From CAZBWE01 sp964440735 (GTDB lineage Bacteria; Planctomycetota; Phycisphaerae; Sedimentisphaerales; Anaerobacaceae): a DNA stretch of 20,697 nt. Location of the stretch: the NCBI GenBank assembly GCA_964440735.1, contig CAYTTK010000033.1, positions 1 to 20,697 of the forward strand, given 5' to 3'. How positions within the stretch are numbered: the stretch's first letter is position 1; each line of letters starts with the position of its first letter. This document shows, piece by piece, positions 1 through 8,075 of the stretch. Below the pieces are notes generated by a model. That model was given only the letters and a program-made list of their open reading frames with translations, was not told where the DNA came from and made no database searches. The position numbers were made by a program, and so were the translations under genes.

Positions 1-1616
1 AGTGCAATCTTCTTTATTGTACCGGCAGTTTCCCTTTTGTATACGAGGTTCTGGATTTCTTCGTTAATCAACATCATTTCATAAATACCTGTTCTGCCCC
101 GATAACCTGTCTGAAAACATCTTTCACAGCCCTGGCCGACAAAAAACTTGCCGTCGTTGTCAGCCAAGCCAGGCAATCCCACGCCAAGTTCTCTCAATTC
201 GTGAGGTGTAGGTTCAACAGACTTTTTGCAATCCGGGCACACCTTTCTCACCAGTCGCTGAGCTATTATGGCAATCAGGGACGAACTCACCAGATACGGC
301 TCAACGCCCAAATCCAAAAGCCGGCTCACCGCACCCGCTGAGTCATTTGTGTGCAGCGTGCTGAAAACCAGATGACCTGTAAGCGAGGATTGTATTGCCA
401 TACGGGCGGTCTCAATATCTCGAACTTCGCCGACCATTATAACATCCGGGTCCTGACGCAACACGTGGCGAAGTGCCGTAGCAAAAGTCATCCCTTTTTT
501 ACTGGCAACCTGAATCTGGCTGATGCCTTCGAACTGATATTCGATGGGGTCTTCAACGGTTATAACATTTTTCTCGGCTGAGTTAATTCTGTTTAAACAG
601 GCATAAAGGGTGGTGCTTTTCCCGCTGCCTGTTGGTCCTGTTACGAAAATTACCCCATGAGACCTGTTTAAAAGTGAATCGAATTTTTTTAAATCTTCAT
701 CCCACAGGCCCAACTCGTTTAATTTGAATAGACCGGTGCTTTTGTCAAGCAGCCGCAGGACGCTGCGCTCGCCGTAGCTTGTCGGCACAGTACTGATACG
801 CAAATCTATCTCGCGCTGGCCAAGCCGGACACTGCACCTGCCATCCTGCGGAAGCCGGCGCTCGGCGATATCCATTCCCGCCATAACTTTGATACGGGAA
901 ATAACCAACGGCAGAACATTCCTGTTCAAACTTAAAACATCATATAAAATGCCGTCAATGCGATAACGAATCTGAATCTTTGCTTCGTAAGGGTGAACAT
1001 GAATGTCACTGGCCCTTAACTGCAAGGCACGAAAAAGAATATCGTTGACCAATCTAATAACCGGCGGTCGATTTACCACATCAAGCAGGTCGTCCGATGT
1101 GGAAACTTCGTCAATTAGCTGGTCGAGACTTTGTTTGCCGTTGACAGCGTCAAGCTCTTCAGCCACTTCCTCAATAACTGTCGTCCTTTGTTCGTAGGCA
1201 ATATCTATCACAGCGGTAATAGCGGTGCGTGTAGAAATTGCAGCTTTTACAGGCAGGCCTGCCATCTTCGAGACATTATCCAGAGCATCTGCATCCAACG
1301 GCTTTGATAAAACAACTGTCAGCTCGCTGTCGCTGTCCTTGGTTTTTATTCCAATGAGATAATGGTGCTGAGCGTAAGTTGCCGGTACTGTTTCTATGAA
1401 TTCCGATGGCACGAGCTTCGCCGATATCTCCGGCAGAAACTCCCACCCGAGCGCCTCGGCGAAGAGCTTTAAGACCGAATCTTCGGTAAAGTAAGGGCAG
1501 TTGAGCAGAGCTTCATCAAGTCGTTCCTGGCTGTTGTTTTCTTCGAAGAATTTAGTTAACTGTTCAGCGTCAACTAATCCCGTCCGCTTAGCAGTTTGTA
1601 CCAATAAATCTTTCAT
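1..1616 (-). CDS. gspE: Type II secretion ATPase GspE (3' end outside window)
   Basis: Cytoplasmic hexameric ATPase that powers pseudopilus assembly in type II secretion. My minus-strand translation from the ATG at 1616 gives 538 residues before the window edge; the C-terminus is missing. Residues ~1-150 form an MshEN/T2SSE_N-like N-terminal region. The core has Walker A GPTGSGKST (327-335), an Asp box around VEDPIEYQ, a Walker B-like DPDVIMVGEVRD and the His box STLHTND. A CxxC pair (C460, C463) and a second one (C497, C500) form the zinc-binding tetracysteine motif typical of GspE/PilB. No clear Shine-Dalgarno precedes the ATG. It lies 76 bp after gspD, probably in the same operon, and gspF would be expected past the left edge. 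PilB is the alternative, but the C-D-E gene order favours GspE. Confidence 0.95.
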   Translation of the reverse strand, partial: MKDLLVQTAKRTGLVDAEQLTKFFEENNSQERLDEALLNCPYFTEDSVLKLFAEALGWEFLPEISAKLVPSEFIETVPATYAQHHYLIGIKTKDSDSELTVVLSKPLDADALDNVSKMAGLPVKAAISTRTAITAVIDIAYEQRTTVIEEVAEELDAVNGKQSLDQLIDEVSTSDDLLDVVNRPPVIRLVNDILFRALQLRASDIHVHPYEAKIQIRYRIDGILYDVLSLNRNVLPLVISRIKVMAGMDIAERRLPQDGRCSVRLGQREIDLRISTVPTSYGERSVLRLLDKSTGLFKLNELGLWDEDLKKFDSLLNRSHGVIFVTGPTGSGKSTTLYACLNRINSAEKNVITVEDPIEYQFEGISQIQVASKKGMTFATALRHVLRQDPDVIMVGEVRDIETARMAIQSSLTGHLVFSTLHTNDSAGAVSRLLDLGVEPYLVSSSLIAIIAQRLVRKVCPDCKKSVEPTPHELRELGVGLPGLADNDGKFFVGQGCERCFQTGYRGRTGIYEMMLINEEIQNLVYKRETAGTIKKIA

Positions 1617-1692
1617 AATTTAGTAACTGGTATCTAACCTTTTATCACAGTCATCGTTATTTTATCAACTTCTATCGATTATTTGCTATTTT

Positions 1693-4600
1693 TTATTCAG
1701 ACTCAAGGACTTTCAACGGGTCCATCGCATTAGGTTTTATTCCGGGCCAGTCGTGATATTTCTGAAATTTCTCCTCGGACTTTTCAAATGCAACTTTGTT
1801 TCTTGCTGATATTTTCTCCAATTCTGGCAATCCTGCAAGAGTCTCTGACGGCCTTAGGACTTCGGCCTTGAGAAATACGTACAGCTTCTTCTGTATGTCA
1901 CTGTTGCTTGTGCTTCTAAACAACCCCCCCAAAAGAGGAATATCGCCGAGCAAGGGGACTTTTGACCCTCCTTTGCCCTGGTTGAGCTTCAGCAGACCAC
2001 CAAGAATTATTGTGCTGCCATCAGGCACAGTGACAACCGTAGTAATGTCACTGCTTGTAGTATCAGGAGGTTTATCTGTTGTTGCCTCGGTAGGCAGAAA
2101 ATCTGACCTCGTCATGGCAATCTCAAGACGAAGTAATTCACCCTCACTAATGTGGGGTGTAATGTCGAGAGTTATCCCTGCATCATATGCCGTATAATCA
2201 GTTGTTGTCTGGCTTGTTCCACCCTCGACAAGTATTGAACCTGTTTTTTCGACATAGGTAGTATCGGTTGTCTTGATAGTCCCAGTTTCATTATCATTTA
2301 CCAGGATTTTGGGCTTAGCGAGGACCCTTCCATAATTTTTTGACTGCATAGCGGTTAATAAAGCATGGATATGTTTGTCAGCATAAAAACCTTTGCCTGT
2401 ACCGAGCCTTGTTGAAAAGTCAATAAACCTGTCTCGGCTGGGTATTATCCTATTAGGTAGCGTAGCATTTGGGTCATCCGATATTATGGTGCCCAGCATC
2501 TTATCAAGAATCGCAGCGGTGGTCGTTCCCCCAACGCCTCCCAAGAGCCCAGAGGTATTTTCTAAGTTCGGAAAACTTTCTACAATGTCCAAATCATACG
2601 TAAAAGCTTCGGTCTTGCTGATTTCGACAAGGGTGACATCAATAAGGACCTGCGGTCTTCTCTTGTCCAGTTGTTTTATTAAGCTTGCTATCCATTCCTG
2701 ATTCTTTTTGCTGGCATAGACAATTAGCGAAAATGTGTTTTCATCTCCAATTATGGTAATTTCTTCTTCCGTCTTTTTTACGACCTGCTGAATCTTGCCT
2801 TCTTTATCTTTGATGGTTTCTTGAATAAGCTGATTCAGCACACCCGCTAAATCCTCGGGCCTTTGGTTTTCAAGCGGATAAACTTTATAAGGAATTTCCT
2901 CTTCTTCGGTTCTGCTGTCCACATATTGCAGAATCTTCTCTATTTGGATGTGCTGCTCAGGTGTAGCATTAACCAAAAGCGAATTAGTCATCTCAATTAC
3001 AACCACTTGCGGCTCTTCCACAAGGCCTTCCGTTGTTTCACCGCTTCGTCGGGTCGCCGGAGTTCTGGTAGTGGCTGGAGTGGGGGGCCTTCCGGATGGT
3101 GTTGCGGCAGTAATTCTCGAAGAGGTAGTTGCTCTGCCACCGGTGCTAATTATACCAAGCTCTTGCAGCTTATTCCTTGCTTCCTCGGCATCCACATGTG
3201 TTATTTTGTATAACTTTAAAGTTCGCAGGTCCTGTTGTTCCACGTCAAGGCTATCTATTAATGCTTCAACAACATCCAATTGCTCCTCAAGGCCGATCAT
3301 CAGGACACGATTTGTCCTCTCGTCGGCATCAAGATACACAGTGGGTTGGCTCAGAGTTGGAGTCGGTGTGGCAGGTGCGGCTCGAGGTCTTGCGGGTGCT
3401 CGTCTCGCACGAGATGGTGCCGGTGTTGGTGTCGGTTGAGTAATAGTTATTGATACGGTCCCGAGCTGCTCGGCAAGCGCTTTGACTTTTGGAGCAAGAG
3501 TTTTTGCCATCGTGAACCTTAGCTGCCTGAACCGAAATTGCTTCGGCTCGCCCGGCTTGTCAACTATCTCTAAAAGCTCTTCTATACGCGGCATACGGTA
3601 GGCGTAGTCGGTTACAATGAGTGTCCCTGTTTCTACAACTGGTGTAACATTTGTGGCAAGCCTCATAGCCGACAGAAAATTCTGTGCACTGGTGGTATCT
3701 ATATGTCGCAATTGAAAGACACGGCTGACGATAACATCACCATGCTCTACCTTGCCCTTATCAACCTGTAGCAAGGCGGGGTCAATGTCAAATGCCTCTG
3801 CCGCAGGAACTATTTTTACAAGATTACCCGGCCCACGGCTCATTACAAATCCTCTGAACTTCAACACGGATTCAAGCAGCGGATACAGGTCCTTTACCTT
3901 CATAGGTCCTCTAAACTCGCCGTTGAGCATAAGTGTAACATCACCTACAACTTTTTTCGGGTCGTACATAAAGTCCAGCTGCAAATGTTTACCCACCAAA
4001 CCCAGCAAGTCAATTATTGTAACCGTCTGCGGCAAACTTAGCTTAAGGATTTCCTCTCCATGGGGGATTGGTTCCGGTGAATACTGTCGCATAGTGACAG
4101 CCGGCTCAGCCCCTATCTGCTCTACTGCAAATTCATCCGCCCCAGATGGTCGCGGAGCCGACACCCCCGTCTTCGAAGGCTGCTCGGCTCTCGTTTCGTA
4201 AACTTCCTGCGTAAATGGCTTTTGCTCAATAGCAGAGATTACTCTTGCGAGCAGATTCTGCGGTGCAACGACGACCACAGCATCATTGTGGACATCTACG
4301 ATTGCTCTGGCAAGGGTGGTATCTGTCGGCGGATTAGAAAGGGTGCCAATCGATATTTTGCCGACTGTTTCTGCAATCTGTCTGTTAGAAGGCAGTTTTT
4401 CAATCCCTGCCTCAGGTAAAATCGCTTTTACGGAAAACTGCTCTTTGGTGTCAACAAGCTCTAATATAGCCATTGCTTTGGTTAACTCACTTGCTCGGGT
4501 CGTAATTAAAAGCGCATTCGAGCCGGGAAAACTCGAAACAGTGCCAATTTTGGCCTCGGACAAGAACTTTTTACCCTGTTCCGCTGATATGTGTGTTAAC

Positions 4601-4967
4601 GAAAAAATCCTGTATTGCAGCGGCTCCGCCNNNNNNNNNNNNNNNNNNNNNNNNNNNNNNNNNNNNNNNNNNNNNNNNNNNNNNNNNNNNNNNNNNNNNN
4701 NNNNNNNNNNNNNNNNNNNNNNNNNNNNNNCTGTTCCGCTGATATGTGTGTTAACGAAAAAATCCTGTATTGCAGCGGCTCCGCCTGGGCTCGGCCATCC
4801 CTGTCGGGAGTAAGGCGTCCTGCGGACTGCTCCGCAGCAAAAAGATAACTGCTGTATAGCAAGAAAGTTACGACAAAAAAAAGTGCCCTGCCCTGTGCTA
4901 CTCTGCGAAGTATCGCTTCGCTACGTAGCACGAGCTTACTGCGAGAAAATTGTCGTTTTGTAATCAT
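1693..4967 (-). CDS. gspD: Type II secretion outer-membrane secretin GspD, split by an assembly gap
   Basis: Outer-membrane channel of the type II secretion system. Removing 155 bases (100 Ns plus one 55-bp duplicate) joins two ORFs in frame into 1039 residues; a shorter reading starting at 4563 would lack the signal peptide. The ATG at 4967 follows GGAG. The signal peptide has a hydrophobic core at ~29-43 (ALFFVVTFLLYSSYLFA, then AEQ). Merged-protein layout: N1-like module ~65-120 and a partial one ~143-196; N0/STN domain ~252-345; four N1-type modules ~365-420, ~425-523, ~532-633 and ~642-716; secretin domain ~718-990 with the hallmark VPLLGDIPLLGGLFR. Two Pro/Thr/Ala/Arg-rich inserts sit inside N-modules (~459-491 and ~558-595). 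Usual GspD length is about 650-750 residues, so this one is long. It follows gspC and precedes gspE. Confidence 0.93.
4576..4785. repeat. Exact 55-bp direct repeat flanking the N gap (contig-end overlap)
   Basis: Positions 4576-4630 and 4731-4785 are identical. The first copy ends exactly at the gap and the second begins exactly after it. Collapsing them shifts the downstream frame by 155 bases, which puts the signal-peptide ORF (from 4967) in phase with the secretin ORF; the join reads SAEQ-GKKFLSEAK. A 55-base end overlap is what a de Bruijn assembler with k=55 leaves on adjacent contigs. A genuine duplication is less likely, because keeping both copies breaks the frame unless the gap length compensates. 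Confidence 0.85.
4631..4730. other. Assembly gap of exactly 100 N
   Basis: One hundred undetermined bases inside the N-terminal coding region of gspD. The round length is a standard placeholder for a gap of unknown size. The sequences on its two sides are identical over 55 bp, so the real gap is probably negative (overlapping contigs) and no sequence is missing. Confidence 0.97.
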
Positions 4968-5066
4968 AATCTACTCCATCCCCAATTCTGTCTTCGACAG
5001 AAGACTTGGGGGCGACCCTACAATTGAATTTTCGAATCCCACACCGCCGTCAGGCGTCCTGCGAAC
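4813..5066. repeat. Two copies of a 15-bp motif around the gspD start
   Basis: The motif aggcgtcctgcgRac occurs at 4813-4827, inside gspD coding sequence just after the signal peptide, and at 5052-5066 in the gspD leader, with one mismatch (g/a). The coding copy overlaps a perfect palindrome, ctgcgga-ctgc-tccgcag (4820-4837). This looks like a short dispersed element that lies partly in the gene and encodes part of the linker around residues 46-52. Confidence 0.55.
4895..4931. repeat. 37-bp imperfect palindrome inside the gspD signal-peptide coding region
   Basis: Outer arms gtgctac (4895-4901) and gtagcac (4925-4931) and inner arms gcgaag (4905-4910) and cttcgc (4916-4921) are perfectly complementary. 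They are separated by a 3x3 internal mismatch, with a 5-base loop. It encodes about residues 13-25, directly before the hydrophobic core of the secretin signal peptide. The stem is long enough to fold in mRNA or single-stranded DNA near the translation start. Confidence 0.6.
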
Positions 5067-5393
5067 TAATTTAGCCTCGGCTTACGCGGTGCTGGATGAT
5101 AGTGGGGTAACACAGCTTTGGTATTTACCGGACCTCTTGACCGGCCTCTTATCACAAGTCCTTTTTTCAAAAGCTCTTACGTAAATACAGACTAAATCTA
5201 CAAACACCTCTATTATCCACACACCGACTATTTAATCAGACATAGAAAGAGGCCAAAAGTTCCCTCAATTTGAGGCAAAAAATAGCGATAGCATAACCAT
5301 ACCCTAAGTGCCAAACACTATATGCTGTTTGTTTTTTATTGTGCCGTATCAAAAGAGCCCCGAGATATGACGTTCCGGTGAGGAATTATCTCG
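4968..5393. other. 426-bp spacer between gspC and gspD with palindromes
   Basis: No convincing coding sequence is present. A hairpin TTCTGTC-ttc-GACAGAA lies at 4986-5002, framed by cccc/gggg-type arms out to about 4980-5012, within the gspD leader just upstream of its GGAG site. One copy of the aggcgtcctgcg motif lies at 5052-5066. A near-perfect 13-bp palindrome, CCTCAATTTGAGG, lies at 5253-5265. I could not identify a convincing -35/-10 pair on the minus strand. The long spacer suggests gspD may have its own promoter or that repeats inserted here. Confidence 0.5.
5361..5393 (-). terminator. Possible hairpin terminator after gspC
   Basis: Perfect 7-bp arms cgagata (5361-5367) and tatctcg (5387-5393) abut the TAA stop of gspC. 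Read on the minus strand, a GGGGCTCTTTTG stretch follows, so there is only a short U run. The stem is weak and the loop is 19 nt, so this may be only an attenuating structure. Confidence 0.3.
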
Positions 5394-6305
5394 TTACCGG
5401 TTGGTTGGACGGGTTGGCCTGCGTAGCCTTGGCCTTGCCGGTGTTTCAACTTTCCGACTCCTGGTCCGGTTCGGGTCCGCTCCGTTAGGAGTCCTTGGGA
5501 CTGTGGGCTGTTGAGCGTCTATTAATTCTCCAGGCAGATTCTTCAGTCTCTTTGCCTCGCTGGGACTTATACGCATAGACTCAAGGTCAGACATAATTTT
5601 TTCCATCTCTTCTGATTCGATATCGCCGGACTCGGCAGCTTGCTGCATAGAATTTATGATTTCCTCCATTTGCGAGATTTCTTCAGCGCTTGGAAATGCA
5701 GAGCCGCTTATTGTATCGGTGGATTCAGCAGCAGCTCGGCTCCCTACTGCCGTGGGAATAGGTAATGCACCTTCAATAAGACTTTTTTGCGGTTTTTCAG
5801 GCACGGAAAGTTCGAAAGTCCTCTGACCATCGCGAACAACCACAAGACCATCTTTTACCTGCTCAATAATTAAATGACCCACCCCACTGGATTGTCTAAC
5901 CCAATAAAGGCCCTTGCCCGGTTCGTTAATAAATGCCAGTGACTTTTCCGGCTGTGATGCATAATAACTGGTCCCAACGAGCGTAAATTTGGTCGTAGTT
6001 ACCGTTGGTCTGGGTGCTGGAACACTCGGCCTATGAACTGCCGGAGGGGCTGGTGGTCGTGGTGGAGGGGGTGGGTTCAGATATTTTGCAAATTTTTTTG
6101 CTTGCGTTACAAGCGGCGAAATCTGGCTGCTGCTTCTTTTTTCCTTACTACTCTCGGATTTATTGAACCTTTCTAACACACCTTCGGATTTAAGAAATTC
6201 CTCGACCTGCCTGTTGCTGCGAGTGCCAAAAAGCACGAGAGAAATTAGAAAGATAGCCGCTAAAACAGCCGCTACAATACTTGTTATTCGCAATGTCTTT
6301 ATCAT
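5394..6305 (-). CDS. gspC: Type II secretion inner-membrane protein GspC-like
   Basis: Inner-membrane linker that contacts the secretin N0 domain through its HR (homology region) domain. The ATG at 6305 gives 303 residues; a TTG at 6329 would add eight and has no better ribosome site. Layout: one N-terminal membrane segment (~8-27), a charged helix, a Pro-rich spacer (~78-100 with runs such as NPPPPPRPPAPP), and an HR-like beta domain (~105-169, FTLVGTSYYASQPEKSLAFI onward). An acidic helical region (~208-254) and an Arg/Pro-rich tail (~267-303) follow. No PDZ or coiled coil typical of GspC C-termini is obvious. Position just before gspD supports GspC over PilP. HR similarity is by pattern, so assignment is fairly but not fully secure. 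Confidence 0.78.
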   Translation of the reverse strand: MIKTLRITSIVAAVLAAIFLISLVLFGTRSNRQVEEFLKSEGVLERFNKSESSKEKRSSSQISPLVTQAKKFAKYLNPPPPPRPPAPPAVHRPSVPAPRPTVTTTKFTLVGTSYYASQPEKSLAFINEPGKGLYWVRQSSGVGHLIIEQVKDGLVVVRDGQRTFELSVPEKPQKSLIEGALPIPTAVGSRAAAESTDTISGSAFPSAEEISQMEEIINSMQQAAESGDIESEEMEKIMSDLESMRISPSEAKRLKNLPGELIDAQQPTVPRTPNGADPNRTRSRKVETPARPRLRRPTRPTNR

Positions 6306-6436
6306 ATTTAATAAAAAAGTAAAAATCAAAATTCAAAAATCAAAATTATGGAGCCCCTTAGGAACGACTTCCTTAATCTTTCACCTTGCATTTTGATATT
6401 TGGTTTTTTCAACTCATTTACCCATAGAGGCATACG

Positions 6437-6486
6437 CAGGCCAAGAGGGCCTGTTCGCCCCGTTTAGAGGTAAACCTCTAACGGGG
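6437..6486. repeat. Two adjacent palindromes between the cytochrome gene and gspC
   Basis: The first is CAGGCC-aagag-GGCCTG (6437-6453). The second is ccccgtttagaggt (6458-6471) with acctctaacgggg (6474-6486), fully paired except for one extra T and a 2-base turn. They begin ten bases past the stop of the cytochrome gene, where a terminator would sit. No U tract follows on the minus strand, so a classical intrinsic terminator is doubtful. The second hairpin shares its arm with an inverted repeat in the neighbouring gene (7817-7878). Confidence 0.6.
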
Positions 6487-6495
6487 TTCGCTATT

Positions 6496-7914
6496 TTATT
6501 TGACATTGGCGGGTAGATTTGGTTCCACCCAATGAATTATTTTTTCAAGATAGAGCTGCTCGTTTCCTGCGTATTCACCGCTGGTCTCTGGTGTATGGCA
6601 ATCAAGACAGGTCGATTTCGGCTCGGAGGTCTTAGCTTTCCCCAAAGTTACATTGTGCTGCGAACCTGGTCCATGACAATTCTCGCATCCTACGTTTTTC
6701 AGATGGCTGGTTTGCTGTTCCGAAAAAAAGCCACTTTCATATTTCATTCCAACGACATGGCAAATAACACACTCCGGGTCGAACTGCGAGCCAACTTTTT
6801 CAAGTGTAGCATAAGCTTGTGAATGTGGTTCCTGGCTCCATATCTCAAATTCGGACTGGTGACAGGATTTACAGGACTCTGAGCCGGCATATTCCAGCCC
6901 GCCCGGTAAAGTAAAACGTGGATAATTATATAAGAGACCGGCCTCTTTGACGAGCTGTTGATAAGCCCTATACAATTCTACGAGAGACTCTTGCTTTGGT
7001 AAATTTTCGGTTACTGGTACAGGAGAAAAGCTAAAACTCAACTTACCTTCAATAATCCCTATTTGTAACCTGGCTATATATCTGCCAAAGCGACCAACCG
7101 TGAAAACCATAGGTCTTGTATTCGGGTCTGCTTTCCCGCACGGCGAGGGACTGCTGATTAAATCCGGTTCATCCAAAGCAGATGGAATAATGATACAATC
7201 AACAATACCCATTTTCGCAATCTCATCAATAGCAACGTTATCACGAGTGTTGAGAATCAGAATATCGACCGAGCGCAAGTCGGACCGAATAACATAAGGA
7301 AAAAGTTGACCGACTCGCTCTATCGGTTCCGATTTTATATCCAAAGCAGCGATAGCAACAGCTACAACTTCTTTCCCCAGGCAGAACCTTTTTGTAAACA
7401 TTGCCGGCATATTCACGTCAGCAGCTCGAAAGGAACTTATAATATTAAAAACCGAGCCGATACTGTCCAACAGCCCAAGGTTTTTGCCAATTTCGATTTC
7501 CTTCTCTGTTAGATTGACCAAATCATAGTCGAGCATACCCAGTGCTTGGATTATTATATTGAACTTAATCAGGTCCTGCTCGCTGTCAGTTTCGACGAAC
7601 ATCCCCGTATCGACAATTAATCTTTTTTCTCTGTGCACACTGTTGAAAACTGCCGAGCGTCTGTCGAGCCCCCCGAGTTGTCCGCCGCTGCATCCGCAGG
7701 GCTTCAACGCCCCAAGCTCATTACCGGTGAGAAAAACAGTAATCACATCGGCTTTGTTGTCCGAAGCTATGGGAGGTTTCGCTGATAAAGTTAGTGCGCA
7801 CAAAGTCGCCACTATCAACCCCGTTAGAAATAATACGCCAGTGACCCTTTTTTTGGCTTTAGCAAGGATTTCTAACGGAGTCAACATGCAGATATAACTG
7901 ATTAATCGCATCAT
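6496..7914 (-). CDS. ExtKL-like protein: degenerate 5'-nucleotidase-like domain fused to a tetraheme cytochrome c
   Basis: Exported 472-residue protein. Signal-anchor-like stretch at ~24-45. Residues ~57-300 follow the pattern of the 5'-nucleotidase/metallophosphatase N-domain (GGLDRR at ~81-86, LIVDTGMF, a Y-D-LVNLTEKEI segment), but the metal ligands of active enzymes (D-x-H, GD, GNHE) are replaced. KPCGCSGGQLGG (71-82) carries a CxC pair. The C-terminus has four CxxCH heme sites: C348-H352, C382-H386, C410-H414 and C436-H440, resembling cytochrome c554-type domains (NVGCENCHGPG). From memory, Geobacter ExtKL proteins share this architecture and some carry selenocysteine near the CxC. Likely a periplasmic or surface electron carrier. 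It lies between the DUF1573 lipoprotein and gspC. The ATG at 7914 (or 7911) is chosen; ATG 7887 is an alternative. Confidence 0.85.
   Translation of the reverse strand: MMRLISYICMLTPLEILAKAKKRVTGVLFLTGLIVATLCALTLSAKPPIASDNKADVITVFLTGNELGALKPCGCSGGQLGGLDRRSAVFNSVHREKRLIVDTGMFVETDSEQDLIKFNIIIQALGMLDYDLVNLTEKEIEIGKNLGLLDSIGSVFNIISSFRAADVNMPAMFTKRFCLGKEVVAVAIAALDIKSEPIERVGQLFPYVIRSDLRSVDILILNTRDNVAIDEIAKMGIVDCIIIPSALDEPDLISSPSPCGKADPNTRPMVFTVGRFGRYIARLQIGIIEGKLSFSFSPVPVTENLPKQESLVELYRAYQQLVKEAGLLYNYPRFTLPGGLEYAGSESCKSCHQSEFEIWSQEPHSQAYATLEKVGSQFDPECVICHVVGMKYESGFFSEQQTSHLKNVGCENCHGPGSQHNVTLGKAKTSEPKSTCLDCHTPETSGEYAGNEQLYLEKIIHWVEPNLPANVK
7817..7878. repeat. Inverted repeat in the signal-peptide coding region of the cytochrome
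   Basis: ccgttagaaat (7821-7831) and atttctaacgg (7868-7878) are perfect 11-bp inverted arms around a 36-base loop. The left arm with flank (7817-7831, aaccccgttagaaat) matches the arm of the hairpin at 6474-6488 (reverse complement aaccccgttagaggt) at 13 of 15 positions. The element is translated as part of the N-terminal region of the cytochrome (about residues 13-32). Confidence 0.6.
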
Positions 7915-7996
7915 CTTTCGTATATCTTGGTTCGTGTCCTGTATTCGTGGGTTAATCAGTATTTGAATGGACGTATCTACCTACTTGCGTATCAAC

Positions 7997-8075
7997 GAAT
8001 ATAAGCATATACAGGTCACAGCTACAATCAAAAGGATAATGAATATAAGCATATACAGGTCACAGTTACAATCAA
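7997..8075. repeat. Tandem 35-bp direct repeat at the 3' end of the DUF1573 gene
   Basis: The 35-bp units at 7997-8031 and 8041-8075 differ at a single base (gctaca versus gttaca) and have a period of 44 bp. The second unit contains the TGA stop (8072-8074) of the lipoprotein gene; the first is a copy of the gene's terminus lying downstream. The near identity suggests a recent local duplication by slippage. Confidence 0.9.

Noticed and set aside
2948..3439. Plus-strand ORF of 163 residues within gspD
   Set aside because: It is antisense to the repetitive Pro/Thr/Arg-rich inserts of the secretin, which suppress stop codons on the opposite strand; no domain is visible.
4596..4967. A separate 123-residue minus-strand protein with a signal peptide running through the N gap
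   Set aside because: It is the N-terminus of gspD; the tail after the gap is out of frame only because of the 155 extra bases. Collapsing the duplicate restores the secretin frame.
6360..6373. AGGAA-cgac-TTCCT small hairpin ahead of gspC
   Set aside because: Only a 5-bp stem with nothing around it to support a function.
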